This document shows positions 1 through 7,488 of a DNA stretch of 18,282 nt, piece by piece. Positions within the stretch are counted from its first letter, which is position 1, and each line of letters opens with the position of its first letter. This DNA is from Gemmatimonadales bacterium UBA7889 (lineage in GTDB: Bacteria > Gemmatimonadota > Gemmatimonadetes > Longimicrobiales > Gaopeijiaceae), in assembly GCA_002501085.1 (NCBI GenBank), contig DLRL01000065.1, positions 1-18,282 of the forward strand. The letters are read 5' to 3'. Below the pieces are notes generated by a model that was not told the DNA's origin, did not search any database, and saw only the letters and a program-made list of their open reading frames with translations. Position numbers and translations under genes: made by a program.

Positions 1-978
1 GAGAACCGTCACTACGCACACGTAGATTGTCCTGGTCACGCTGACTATGTGAAGAACATGATCACGGGAGCAGCGCAGATGGATGGAGCGATTGTGGTGG
101 TGAGTGCTGCCGATGGGCCCATGCCACAGACGCGAGAGCATATTTTGTTGGCCCGGCAGGTGAATGTGCCTTACATCGTCGTGTTCATGAATAAGGTCGA
201 CATGGTAGATGATGAGGAACTGCTGGAACTAGTGGAACTAGAGGTTCGGGAATTGTTGAGCGAATACGATTTTCCTGGTGACGACATACCTGTGGTCCAG
301 GGTTCTGCACTGAAGGCTTTGGAAGCTGGGGGTGAAGGTCCGGCTGCCGAGTGTGTGCAGGAGCTAATGGACGCGATTGACAGCTATATACCAGAACCTG
401 AGCGTGACATCGACAAGCCGTTCTTGATGCCAGTAGAGGATGTATTCAGTATCACGGGACGGGGCACGGTGGCGACGGGTCGGATCGAGCGTGGGGTGGT
501 TAAGCAGGGTGAGGAAGTGGAGCTGGTGGGGATGACCGACGAGAGCCGCAAGACGGTAGTAACCGGAGTCGAGATGTTTCGGAAGTTGCTGGACCAGGGG
601 CAGGCAGGTGACAATGCAGGCCTGCTGCTTCGTGGCGTAGGCAAGGAGGAGATTGAGCGCGGTCAGGTATTAGCGAAGCCGGGTTCGATTACACCCCATA
701 CGAAGTTCAAGGCTGAGGTGTACGTGCTAACGAAGGATGAGGGAGGGCGCCATACACCTTTCTTCAATGGGTACCGACCACAGTTCTACTTCCGTACAAC
801 AGACGTGACCGGTGCGACAGAATTGCCTGAGGGTGTAGAGATGGTGATGCCTGGTGATAACGTGCAGATGGAAGTGGAACTCATCACACCGATTGCGATG
901 GATCCTGAACTTCGGTTCGCGATCCGTGAGGGTGGACGCACCGTCGGCGCTGGTGTCGTAACCGAAATCCTTAAATAA
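1..978 (+). CDS. tuf: Elongation factor Tu (EF-Tu), 5'-truncated by window edge
   Basis: EF-Tu is the GTPase that brings aminoacyl-tRNA to the ribosomal A site. The reading frame is open from base 1, so the gene begins outside the window; aligning DCPGH (fragment residues 9-13) with E. coli D80-H84 puts the first residue near position 72, so about 71 residues including the GHVDHGK P-loop are missing. Visible are the G3 motif DCPGH, the G4 motif NKVD (fragment residues 64-67), the G5 region GSALKALE, and then domains 2 and 3 with RGTVATGR, GVEMFRK, KDEGGRHTPFF, YRPQFYFRTTDVTG and the usual C-terminus REGGRTVGAGVV. The remaining 325 residues fit a protein of just under 400. It ends 57 bases before rpsJ, the usual str-S10 arrangement. 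I cannot tell whether a second tuf copy exists elsewhere. Confidence 0.98.
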   Translation, partial: ENRHYAHVDCPGHADYVKNMITGAAQMDGAIVVVSAADGPMPQTREHILLARQVNVPYIVVFMNKVDMVDDEELLELVELEVRELLSEYDFPGDDIPVVQGSALKALEAGGEGPAAECVQELMDAIDSYIPEPERDIDKPFLMPVEDVFSITGRGTVATGRIERGVVKQGEEVELVGMTDESRKTVVTGVEMFRKLLDQGQAGDNAGLLLRGVGKEEIERGQVLAKPGSITPHTKFKAEVYVLTKDEGGRHTPFFNGYRPQFYFRTTDVTGATELPEGVEMVMPGDNVQMEVELITPIAMDPELRFAIREGGRTVGAGVVTEILK

Positions 979-1035
979 AGATGAGAGAACACATGTACAC
1001 GTCCTTGGGGCACCAAGTCCAAGTAAAGGGTTGAA

Positions 1036-1344
1036 ATGGCTGAGCGAATTCGGATTCGATTGAAGGCTTTTGATCACTGGGTGGTTGATCAAACTGCCGC
1101 GGATATTGTGCGTACAGCACAAACCTCTGGTGCGACAGTCCGAGGGCCTATTCCACTTCCGACTCGTCGGCAGCGCTGGACGGTTCTCCGCTCACCGCAC
1201 ATCGACAAGAAGAGTCGTGAACAGTTTGAAATGAGGACACACAAGAGACTTATTGACATCATCGATAGCCGTCCGCAGACGATTGACGCGCTAACCAAAC
1301 TCGATCTTCCAGCTGGCGTGGATGTCGAGATCAAGGTCGACTGA
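1036..1344 (+). CDS. rpsJ: 30S ribosomal protein S10 (uS10)
   Basis: S10 is a component of the 30S subunit head; in well-studied bacteria it also acts with NusB in transcription antitermination. The 102-residue product has the normal family length and carries the conserved starts and blocks IRIRLKAFDH, GPIPLPTRRQRWTVLRSPH, KKSREQFEMRTHKRLIDI and the C-terminal LDLPAGVDVEIKV. The ATG is preceded by an AAAGGG stretch at 1025-1030. It is the first gene of the S10 cluster, 57 bases after tuf. The upstream gap holds only a weak hairpin and no long leader comparable to the E. coli S10 leader, so L4-type attenuation cannot be inferred here. Confidence 0.98.
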   Translation: MAERIRIRLKAFDHWVVDQTAADIVRTAQTSGATVRGPIPLPTRRQRWTVLRSPHIDKKSREQFEMRTHKRLIDIIDSRPQTIDALTKLDLPAGVDVEIKVD

Positions 1345-1359
1345 GGGAGAGCTATAGAT

Positions 1360-1977
1360 ATGCCTGGGTTGATTGGGAAGAAGATTGGTATGACGCGCAT
1401 CTTCAGTGAAGAAGGGTTTCAGATTCCGGTGACTGTGATCGAAGCCGGTCCGTGCCCTGTTGTTCAGGTAAAATCAGAAAATGGAGACGGATACCACGCG
1501 ATTCAGCTCGGGTTCGGTTCGAAGAAGGCGAAGAGAGCGTCGCAGGCAGAAATAGGACATTCTGCGACTGCAGGATTGGAAGCAGCTCCTCGTCTGCTGC
1601 GGGAATTCTCAATCGAGGATGGTGCGGAGTATGAGGTAGGCCAAGAGCTTACAGTGGAACAATTTGAAGCAGGTGATCGAGTGAAAGTTACCGGCCGATC
1701 TAAGGGACGGGGTTTCCAAGGTGTCGTTAAGAGGCATGGATTTTCCATGCGGCCCGCATCACACGGACACCCAATGTCTCGTATCCCCGGTTCGATGGGT
1801 CCCGGGACAGATCCATCCCGGGTTATTAAGGGCAAGAAGCTCCCGGGGCGTATGGGTGGAACCCGCACGACGATAAGAAACCTACAGGTTGTGCGCGTTG
1901 ATGAAGAAAAAAACCTTCTTTTTGTTAAGGGTGGCGTTCCGGGTGCACGGAATGGCTACGTTCTGGTCTCGAAATGA
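1360..1977 (+). CDS. rplC: 50S ribosomal protein L3 (uL3)
   Basis: L3 binds the 3' part of 23S rRNA early in 50S assembly, with a loop reaching towards the peptidyl transferase centre. The 205-residue product begins GLIGKKIGMTRIF, the signature L3 N-terminus, and carries the loop GFQGVVKRHGF followed by SHGHPMSRIPGSMG and GRMGGTRTT. The central loop is the E. coli PrmB glutamine-methylation region; the Gln in FQGVVKRH is present. A GGGAGAG element lies at 1345-1351 just after the rpsJ stop. The stop codon overlaps the start of rplD in an ATGA arrangement, implying coupled translation. Confidence 0.98.
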   Translation: MPGLIGKKIGMTRIFSEEGFQIPVTVIEAGPCPVVQVKSENGDGYHAIQLGFGSKKAKRASQAEIGHSATAGLEAAPRLLREFSIEDGAEYEVGQELTVEQFEAGDRVKVTGRSKGRGFQGVVKRHGFSMRPASHGHPMSRIPGSMGPGTDPSRVIKGKKLPGRMGGTRTTIRNLQVVRVDEEKNLLFVKGGVPGARNGYVLVSK

Positions 1978-2660
1978 CGGCGATATTCAAAGCCCGTTAC
2001 TACAAGGCTGACGGTAAGAAAGGCAGGGCTCGAACACTTCCTGCTCCGCTCTTCAATGGTATCGTGAATGAGGGTGTCGTGCATCAGGCAGTAAAGGCCT
2101 ATCTCGCGAATCAGCGACAGGGTACTGCTGCTGCCAAAACTCGTTCAGATGTCGCTGGTGGTGGTCGAAAGCCTTGGCGTCAGAAGGGCACAGGTCGTGC
2201 CCGAGCGGGAACGATCCGATCTCCAATCTGGGCGGGTGGTGGCGTCGCGTTCCCACCCATACCGCATTCTTGGCGCCAACGACTCCCCAAGAAGGTTAAA
2301 ACGTTGGCGAGGCATTCAGCACTCAATGACAGGGCAGAGAATGACCGGGTGGTAATAGCGGATCTGCCTGATATGGAGTCTCCGAAGACTCGTGATCTCG
2401 TTGCGTTTGTAAGTGCCATAGATGTGCCTGGGAAAGTGCTTCTCCTTACTGACGGCGTGAATAAGAACTTATATCTCTCGTCTCGGAATCTCTCCACAGT
2501 CTCAGTAGTTCCTTTCGGAGAGGAGTCAGTCTACGACGTCCTTTGGGCGCACACCGTTCTGATTGAGCGGGGTGCGCTAGAGACCAACTCTAGTCTTAAG
2601 GAATCTGAAGAGATCGATCTTGAACTCGATTCCTCTAACGAGGGAGGTGACAATGCGTGA
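1974..2660 (+). CDS. rplD: 50S ribosomal protein L4 (uL4) with acidic C-terminal tail
   Basis: L4 is an early 50S assembly protein whose long loop lines the peptide exit tunnel; in E. coli it also represses its own operon. The 228-residue product has the loop signature RSDVAGGGRKPWRQKGTGRARAGTIRSP at about residues 57-84 and the typical globular part to about residue 202. It then continues with a tail of some 26 residues rich in Glu, Asp, Ser and Asn, beyond the roughly 200-210 residues I expect for the family. The start ATG at 1974 overlaps the rplC stop (ATGA). The last eight bases overlap rplW, and the DNA encoding the tail also contains the rplW ribosome-binding site. Confidence 0.97.
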   Translation: MTAIFKARYYKADGKKGRARTLPAPLFNGIVNEGVVHQAVKAYLANQRQGTAAAKTRSDVAGGGRKPWRQKGTGRARAGTIRSPIWAGGGVAFPPIPHSWRQRLPKKVKTLARHSALNDRAENDRVVIADLPDMESPKTRDLVAFVSAIDVPGKVLLLTDGVNKNLYLSSRNLSTVSVVPFGEESVYDVLWAHTVLIERGALETNSSLKESEEIDLELDSSNEGGDNA

Positions 2661-2967
2661 GGCTTACGATGTGATTTACGCTCCGGTCATCACCGAGAAG
2701 AGTTCCGGTCAGATGGAGTCTTCGAATATCTACACATTCATCGTAAATAAAGACGCCAATAAGATTGAAATTGGTCAGGCAATAGAGAAACTCTGGGACG
2801 TGACTGTAAGGGATGTTAGGACCATGAGGTATTCAGGTAAGACGAAACGCTCCCAGATGGCTCAATTGGCTCGCAATGCTGGTACCCCCGGCCGTCGTCC
2901 TTCCTTTAAGAAAGCAGTTATACAACTCACGGAAGGCGATCACATTGAGCTTTACGAGGCAGGTTGA
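2653..2967 (+). CDS. rplW: 50S ribosomal protein L23 (uL23)
   Basis: L23 sits at the peptide exit tunnel, where it docks signal recognition particle and trigger factor. The product is 104 residues from ATG 2653, near the usual family length. It opens with YDVIYAPVITEKSS and continues with TFIVNKDANKIEIGQAIEKLW, the typical rRNA-binding core, then the basic loop GKTKRS. An in-frame ATG at 2620 would add 11 residues, but ATG 2653 has a strong GGAGGTGA ribosome-binding site at 2643-2650 and gives the standard N-terminus. It overlaps the end of rplD by eight bases, suggesting coupling. Confidence 0.97.
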   Translation: MREAYDVIYAPVITEKSSGQMESSNIYTFIVNKDANKIEIGQAIEKLWDVTVRDVRTMRYSGKTKRSQMAQLARNAGTPGRRPSFKKAVIQLTEGDHIELYEAG

Positions 2968-2969
2968 TC

Positions 2970-3809
2970 ATGGGTATCAAGAAATTTAAGCCGATCACAC
3001 CTGGCCAACGCACCCGCTCAATCCTTGATAACGAGGTGATCACAAGGAAGGGGCCTGAACGTTCTCTCACTGAGTCGCTAAGCTCCAGTGGCGGCCGCAA
3101 TCACCATGGTCATATCACTGTCCGCCGCCGGGGAGGTGGGCACAAGCGCAAATACCGCCGGATTGACTTCAAGAGAAACAAGTTGGATGTGTCGGGTGTG
3201 GTGGCTCACATTGAATATGACCCCAACCGTTCCGCGAATATCGCATTGATACATTACGCTGACGGAGACAAGCGCTACATCCTGCACCCCAAGGGACTCA
3301 AGGTCGGCGATCGGATTGTGGCAGGACCAACTGCAGATATACTTGTTGGCTCTGCGATGCCGCTTGAACTCGTGCCGCTTGGTACTTCTGTTCACAACGT
3401 TGAACTCAAGTCTGGGAAGGGTGGCCAGCTCGCGAGGTCGGCAGGTGCTTCTGTTCAGGTCGTAGCTAAGGAGGGAGCTTTCGTAACGGTGCGTCTTCCG
3501 TCCACTGAAGTAAGGCGTATCAGAAAAGAGTGTATGGCTACGATCGGTGAAGTTGGAAATTCCGACCATGAATTGACCGTGATTGGGAAAGCGGGTGCCA
3601 ATCGTTGGAGGGGTAAGCGTCCTAAGGTTCGAGGTGTTGCGATGAACCCTGTTGACCATCCCCTAGGAGGTGGCGAGGGTCGTGCCTCAGGCGGGCGTCC
3701 TCCTGTATCCCCCTGGGGTAAACCGGAGGGTCGCAAGACTCGCAACAAGAAAAAGGAATCAACTAAATATATCGTGCGCGGTCGCAAGCGCGGTAAAGCA
3801 ACAAAGTAG
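2970..3809 (+). CDS. rplB: 50S ribosomal protein L2 (uL2)
   Basis: L2 is one of the largest 50S proteins and is needed for subunit joining and peptidyl transferase activity. The product is 279 residues from ATG 2970 and starts GIKKFKPITPGQRTRS. Conserved blocks include GGRNHHGHITVRRRGGGHKRKYR, the central SH3-like domain and the C-terminal NPVDHPLGGGEGRASGG. The His matching E. coli H229, implicated in peptidyl transferase function, is kept (VDHP), while the His two positions on is Leu here, a substitution I believe also occurs in other phyla. A TTG at 2964 in the same frame would add two residues; GAGG at 2956-2959 is better spaced for ATG 2970. Confidence 0.97.
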   Translation: MGIKKFKPITPGQRTRSILDNEVITRKGPERSLTESLSSSGGRNHHGHITVRRRGGGHKRKYRRIDFKRNKLDVSGVVAHIEYDPNRSANIALIHYADGDKRYILHPKGLKVGDRIVAGPTADILVGSAMPLELVPLGTSVHNVELKSGKGGQLARSAGASVQVVAKEGAFVTVRLPSTEVRRIRKECMATIGEVGNSDHELTVIGKAGANRWRGKRPKVRGVAMNPVDHPLGGGEGRASGGRPPVSPWGKPEGRKTRNKKKESTKYIVRGRKRGKATK

Positions 3810-3818
3810 GAGTAATGT

Positions 3819-4106
3819 ATGCCTCGTAGTGTAAAGAAGGGCCCGTTCATTAATGAGAAGCTTCTTCTCCGTGTTCAGGTAATGAATGCTCGGAATGAGA
3901 AGAAGGTCATAAAGACGTGGTCCCGTGCATCTACCATCTCTCCGGAATTCGTGGGACACACATTGGCTGTCCACAACGGCAACAAATTCATCCCTGTGTT
4001 CATGACGGAGAACATGGTTGGACACAAGCTCGGTGAGTTCGCACCAACACGACTATTCCGTGGACATGGTGGCAGATTTGCCGACAAGCGGTCTGGGCCA
4101 AGATAA
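3819..4106 (+). CDS. rpsS: 30S ribosomal protein S19 (uS19)
   Basis: S19 sits in the 30S head near the decoding-site tRNAs and pairs with S13. The 95-residue product is full length: PRSVKKGPFI at the start, the core KTWSRASTISPEFVGHTLAVHNGNKFIPVF, and GHKLGEFAPTRLFRGH near the end. The ribosome-binding site AGGAG at 3808-3812 overlaps the rplB stop codon. An ATG at 3815 is out of frame with the gene. Confidence 0.98.
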   Translation: MPRSVKKGPFINEKLLLRVQVMNARNEKKVIKTWSRASTISPEFVGHTLAVHNGNKFIPVFMTENMVGHKLGEFAPTRLFRGHGGRFADKRSGPR

Positions 4107-4111
4107 GAGTT

Positions 4112-4465
4112 ATGAAAGCTAGAGCGATAGCGAGATACGTCAGGATGAGCCCTCGAAAGGTCAGGCTGGTTGTTGACCAGATCCGAGGGAAATCTGTGAA
4201 TGAAGCGTACGGGATTCTCCAATATTCAAAGAAGGGAGCCGCTGAGCCGGTGGGGAAGACTCTCCGCTCCGCGGTAGCAAACGCACAGGTCAAGTCACAG
4301 GATGGTGGCACTTTGGTTGACATTGATGATTTAATGGTTCGTCAAGCATATGTCGACGAGGGTCCTACCCTACGTCGTTGGCGTGCGCGTGCTCAGGGCA
4401 GGGCTTCGCCGATCCGCAAGCGTACGAGCCACATCACAGTGGTTGTCGACACAAAGGAAGTTTAG
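4112..4465 (+). CDS. rplV: 50S ribosomal protein L22 (uL22)
   Basis: L22 contacts all domains of 23S rRNA and sends a beta-hairpin into the peptide exit tunnel, where macrolide-resistance changes occur in other species. The product has 117 residues, a usual length. It shows ARYVRMSPRKVRLVVDQIRGK at the N-terminus and the hairpin and end region GPTLRRWRARAQGRASPIRKRTSHITVVV, with no obvious insertion or deletion in the hairpin. It starts five bases after rpsS, and its stop overlaps the ribosome-binding site of rpsC. Confidence 0.98.
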   Translation: MKARAIARYVRMSPRKVRLVVDQIRGKSVNEAYGILQYSKKGAAEPVGKTLRSAVANAQVKSQDGGTLVDIDDLMVRQAYVDEGPTLRRWRARAQGRASPIRKRTSHITVVVDTKEV

Positions 4466-4470
4466 GAGAT

Positions 4471-5133
4471 ATGGGACAAAAGGTTCACCCAACTGGGTTT
4501 AGGCTCGGAATCGTCAAGGACTGGACATCTCGCTGGTACGCCGAACGAGATTTCCCCCGCCTACTCAAGGAAGATGAGACGATCCGGCAGTATCTGCGAC
4601 GGCGGTTAGCCCATGCTGCATTAGCTCGTGTGGATATCGAACGGAAACCCAGCAAGATCGTGGTCACCCTCCATACTGCTAGGCCTGGGGTTGTGATCGG
4701 CAAGCGTGGGGCCGAGGTCGATAAGTTACGCGAAGAACTGGCGATGCTCACTAATGCAGAGATTTCTGTTAACGTCGAGGAAATAAAACGCCCCGAAGTG
4801 AACGCGTATCTCGTTGCGGAAAACGTTGCACATCAGCTTCGTCAGAGAATCTCATTCCGACGTGCCATGAAACGTGCCGTTCAAGCTGCTGTTCGTTCTG
4901 GTGCCAAGGGAATAAGGATCCAATGTGCCGGTCGTTTGGGTGGAGCTGAGATTGCCAGGACTGAAGGTTACAACGAGGGTAGAGTTCCCCTGCATACGTT
5001 GCGAGCAGATATCGACTATGCACAGGTGCCGGCGTTCACAACCTATGGATGCGTCGGTGTGAAATGCTGGATCTTCAGTGGTGAAGTCGTGGAAGATCGC
5101 CGAGGGCGCACCTACTCCACAGGGAGCTCATAG
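4471..5133 (+). CDS. rpsC: 30S ribosomal protein S3 (uS3)
   Basis: S3 forms part of the mRNA entry channel and helps unwind mRNA structure. The product is 220 residues from ATG 4471, starting GQKVHPTGFRLG, the family signature. The KH domain carries VVIGKRG at residues 74-80. Arg130, Arg131 and Lys134 match the E. coli helicase residues R131, R132 and K135. The C-terminal domain has GRLGGAEIARTE and LHTLRADIDYA. An open frame extends upstream to 4378 inside rplV, but it lacks homology there, and AGGAG at 4464-4468 places the start at 4471. Confidence 0.98.
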   Translation: MGQKVHPTGFRLGIVKDWTSRWYAERDFPRLLKEDETIRQYLRRRLAHAALARVDIERKPSKIVVTLHTARPGVVIGKRGAEVDKLREELAMLTNAEISVNVEEIKRPEVNAYLVAENVAHQLRQRISFRRAMKRAVQAAVRSGAKGIRIQCAGRLGGAEIARTEGYNEGRVPLHTLRADIDYAQVPAFTTYGCVGVKCWIFSGEVVEDRRGRTYSTGSS

Positions 5134-5135
5134 GG

Positions 5136-5552
5136 ATGCTGTCACCAAAGCGAGTAAAGCACCGGAAGACCCATAAAGGTCGGATGCGAGGTATGGCTCA
5201 TCGGGGCAGTAAGGTCTCTTTCGGTGAATATGGACTACAGGCACTTGAGCCAACCTGGATATCTAATCGTCAGATTGAATCAGCCCGTGTCGCAATGACC
5301 CGCCATATCAAGCGCGGGGGCAAGGTTTGGATTCGAATTTTCCCGGATAAACCGATTACGCAGAAGCCCGCCGAGACCCGAATGGGGAAGGGGAAGGGTC
5401 ACCCCGAGGGTTGGGTCGCGGTGGTCAAGCCGGGACGCATCATGTTCGAGCTAGAGGGAGTCGACGAAACGACTGCGCAACGTGCAATGGAACTCGCAGC
5501 GGCCAAGCTCCCCATCAAGTGCCGTTTCGTGGCACGCGACCGGCAACTGTAG
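5136..5552 (+). CDS. rplP: 50S ribosomal protein L16 (uL16)
   Basis: L16 is a late-assembling 50S protein near the A-site tRNA and the 5S rRNA region. The 138-residue product is full length with LSPKRVKHRKTHKGRMRG, RQIESARVAMTRHIKRGGK, IRIFPDKPITQKPAETRMGKGKG and the C-terminal AAAKLPIKCRFV. The KPAETRMGKGKG segment includes the region whose Arg81 is hydroxylated in E. coli; the arginine is present. The start is two bases after the rpsC stop, with AGGGAG at 5121-5126 as the ribosome-binding site. Confidence 0.98.
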   Translation: MLSPKRVKHRKTHKGRMRGMAHRGSKVSFGEYGLQALEPTWISNRQIESARVAMTRHIKRGGKVWIRIFPDKPITQKPAETRMGKGKGHPEGWVAVVKPGRIMFELEGVDETTAQRAMELAAAKLPIKCRFVARDRQL

Positions 5553-5561
5553 GAGAAGAGA

Positions 5562-5786
5562 ATGAAAGCTGAAGAAATCCGTGACTGGGACGAGATCGAA
5601 ATTGAAGCTCGGCTCAAGGAGTTGAGGGAAGAGCAATTCAAGCTGCGATTTCAGCTTTCGATGATGGAGCTCGAAAACCCCAATCTTTGCCGTCAGGTCA
5701 GACGCGATATCGCCAGGCTTGAGACGGTTAAAAAGGAACGCGAATTGACCGCCACAGAGTCCAACCAAATAACGGAAGACGCATGA
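5562..5786 (+). CDS. rpmC: 50S ribosomal protein L29 (uL29)
   Basis: L29 is a small helical-hairpin protein beside the exit tunnel, next to L23. The 74-residue product is slightly longer than the usual 60-70, through a C-terminal tail of about ten polar residues. The core MKAEEIRDWDEIEIEARLKE followed by EQFKLRFQLSMMELENP and VRRDIARLETVKKERE is typical. AGGAGAAG lies directly upstream, beginning at the rplP stop. Its stop overlaps the rpsQ start in an ATGA junction. Confidence 0.96.
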   Translation: MKAEEIRDWDEIEIEARLKELREEQFKLRFQLSMMELENPNLCRQVRRDIARLETVKKERELTATESNQITEDA

Positions 5787-6145
5787 GCGAGGAAGCTAAG
5801 GGTGATAATGGCATGGAACACGTAGAGGACACAGCTAGCCCTGCTGACTCTGACTCTGCAGAGTCCCCTTCAGTGGAGATAGCTGTTAGTAATGACCGTG
5901 GCCACAGAAAGGAACGAACGGGTGTCGTTATTGGAGATAGGGCGGACAAAACAATTACAGTGATGGTAGAACGACGCTTCTCCCATCCTCTTTATGGGAA
6001 GGGTGTGAAGCGCAATAAACGGTATCATGTCCACGATGAGAGCAACGCTTGCAGAGTTGGGGATATAGTGCGGATCGTTGAGACCCGACCTTTATCGAAG
6101 ACGAAACGCTGGCGCTTGCTTGAGACACTTGGGCGAAAGGCCTAA
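5783..6145 (+). CDS. rpsQ: 30S ribosomal protein S17 (uS17) with acidic N-terminal extension
   Basis: S17 is a primary 16S rRNA-binding protein of the 30S body with an OB fold. The product is 120 residues, while the family is usually about 80-90. The core begins around residue 41 (HRKERTGVVIGDRADKTITV) and continues with HPLYGKGVKRNKRYHVHDE, GDIVRIVETRPLSKTKRWRL. Residues 1-39 are an added, acidic, Ser/Asp/Glu-rich stretch with about eleven acidic residues and very few basic ones. ATG 5783 overlaps the rpmC stop (ATGA), the coupling seen at other junctions here; an in-frame ATG at 5813 would shorten the extension by ten residues. The core identification is secure; the true start is less so. 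Confidence 0.93.
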   Translation: MSEEAKGDNGMEHVEDTASPADSDSAESPSVEIAVSNDRGHRKERTGVVIGDRADKTITVMVERRFSHPLYGKGVKRNKRYHVHDESNACRVGDIVRIVETRPLSKTKRWRLLETLGRKA

Positions 6146-6168
6146 GGGCAAGAGAGAGGAACTGAGTC

Positions 6169-6537
6169 ATGATCCAACAGGAGTCAATCCTAAAAATCAC
6201 CGACAACACGGGTGCGAAATCAGCGCTTTGCATCAGGGTTCTGGGTGGTTCGAAACGCAGATATGCGGGCGTTGGAGATGTGATCGTTGCAACCATAAAG
6301 GATGCAATACCGAATGCCGTAATAAAAAAAGGTGAGGTAGTGGAAGCTGTTGTGGTGCGGACTGCCAAGGAGACAAGACGTAAGGATGGCAGCTATATCC
6401 GATTTGAGGACAATGCAGCAGTGCTCATCAACCAACAGGGCGAGCCCCGTGGTACCCGTATCTTTGGTCCCGTCGGGCGCGAGCTACGTGAAAAGAAATA
6501 CATGAAAATTGTTTCCCTGGCTCCTGAGGTGCTCTGA
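6169..6537 (+). CDS. rplN: 50S ribosomal protein L14 (uL14)
   Basis: L14 lies at the subunit interface, where it contacts 16S rRNA helix 14 and is the docking site for the silencing factor RsfS. The 122-residue product matches the family exactly: MIQQESILKITDNTGAK, CIRVLGGSKRRYAGVGDVIVATIKDA, VVVRTAKETRRKDGSYIRF, and GTRIFGPVGRELREKKYMKI. A purine-rich GAGAGGAAC precedes the ATG. Its TGA overlaps the ATG of rplX by one base (TGATG). Confidence 0.98.
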   Translation: MIQQESILKITDNTGAKSALCIRVLGGSKRRYAGVGDVIVATIKDAIPNAVIKKGEVVEAVVVRTAKETRRKDGSYIRFEDNAAVLINQQGEPRGTRIFGPVGRELREKKYMKIVSLAPEVL

Positions 6538-6872
6538 TGCCCAGTACGAAATGTCAGATCATGAAGGGAGATAGGGTCCGTGTCATTCGCGGTAATGATC
6601 GTGAAACAGAAGGGAATGTTCTCGAGGTGATCAAAGATACCGGACAAGTTCGTGTCGAAGGTGTGAACATGCGTAAGCGCCACACACGGCCTAGTGAGGC
6701 GAATCCTGATGGTGGCATTATCAGCTTTGAGGCCCCGATAAATATTTCAAATGTGATGCTAATCGACCCAGCAACAGATGAGCCAAGTAGGGTTCGGGTT
6801 CGGGTAGAGGAAGATGGAACTAAAGAGAGGATTGCGGTCAAGAGCGGCAATCCCATCCCACGGCCACAATAA
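6537..6872 (+). CDS. rplX: 50S ribosomal protein L24 (uL24)
   Basis: L24 initiates assembly of the 5' end of 23S rRNA and sits near the exit tunnel. The 111-residue product has the KOW motif KGDRVRVIRGNDRETEGNVLEVI at about residues 10-32, then VRVEGVNMRKRHTRPS and GGIISFEAPINISNVMLIDP. The length is normal for the bacterial protein. Translation is probably coupled to rplN through the TGATG overlap. A 27-base gap follows before rplE. Confidence 0.97.
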   Translation: MPSTKCQIMKGDRVRVIRGNDRETEGNVLEVIKDTGQVRVEGVNMRKRHTRPSEANPDGGIISFEAPINISNVMLIDPATDEPSRVRVRVEEDGTKERIAVKSGNPIPRPQ

Positions 6873-6899
6873 CTTTGCTCTTGAGTATCTAGGCAGATC

Positions 6900-7472
6900 A
6901 TGGAACCGCGTCTAAAGACTCACTACGAGAATCATGTCCGCCCCAAACTCCTCGAGGAATTTGGGTTCGTGAACCCACATCAGATTCCTAGGGTGGTTAA
7001 GGTAGTATTGAATGTTGGAGTAGGAGATGCATCACGAGATCACAAGTTACTCGAGAGTGCAATTGATGAGCTGGGTATCATCTCCGGCCAAAAACCGCTT
7101 ATGAATCGAGCCCGTAAATCAATCTCGAACTTTCAGCTTCGAGAAGGGATGCCTGTAGGAGCTTCAGTAACTTTACGGCGGGAGAAGATGTGGTTCTTCC
7201 TAGATCGTCTGATTAATACGACAATTCCTCGTATTAGAGATTTTAGAGGACTTAAGTCACGCTCGTTTGACGGTCGCGGTAACTACACCATGGGAATCCT
7301 TGAACAGATTGTTTTCCCTGAAATTAATTATGACAATGTGCGAAAGATCCATGGTATGGATATTACCGTGGTGACATCTACAAATGACGATGCTGAGGGA
7401 CGTGCCCTGCTACGTGAGCTGGGCTTCCCTTTCCGCGGGACTGTACCGGTTCAGATCGGTGCAACTGCTTAA
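6900..7472 (+). CDS. rplE: 50S ribosomal protein L5 (uL5)
   Basis: L5 binds 5S rRNA and contacts P-site tRNA in the central protuberance. The 190-residue product is a little longer than the common 178-180. Signatures are LKTHYENHVRPKLLEEFGF, KVVLNVGVGDAS, GQKPLMNRARKSISNFQLREGMPVG, and the C-terminal FPEINYDNVRKIHGMDITVVT. The 27-base spacer before ATG 6900 contains only a weak AGG element. In E. coli the S8 repressor binds near the start of this gene; I did not find a convincing S8-site mimic here by eye. Confidence 0.97.
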   Translation: MEPRLKTHYENHVRPKLLEEFGFVNPHQIPRVVKVVLNVGVGDASRDHKLLESAIDELGIISGQKPLMNRARKSISNFQLREGMPVGASVTLRREKMWFFLDRLINTTIPRIRDFRGLKSRSFDGRGNYTMGILEQIVFPEINYDNVRKIHGMDITVVTSTNDDAEGRALLRELGFPFRGTVPVQIGATA

Positions 7473-7488
7473 ATAGAGAGAACTCCGA

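Noticed and set aside
1801..1857. Several CCCGGG motifs able to form hairpins in rplC
   Set aside because: They encode Pro-Gly/Gly-Pro pairs of the conserved L3 loop; short self-complementary hexamers in GC-rich codons need no further explanation.
3600..3690. Leu instead of His in the L2 motif VDHPHGGGEGR
   Set aside because: The functionally studied His (E. coli H229) is retained and the Leu variant probably occurs in other phyla, so it is not treated as a defect.
4378..4470. N-terminal extension of the rpsC frame into rplV
   Set aside because: The strong AGGAG and the family N-terminus GQKVHPTGFRLG put the start at 4471.
5852..5865. 14-base palindrome GACTCTGCAGAGTC in rpsQ
   Set aside because: Seven-base arms are expected about once by chance in a window this long; it falls in low-complexity coding sequence.
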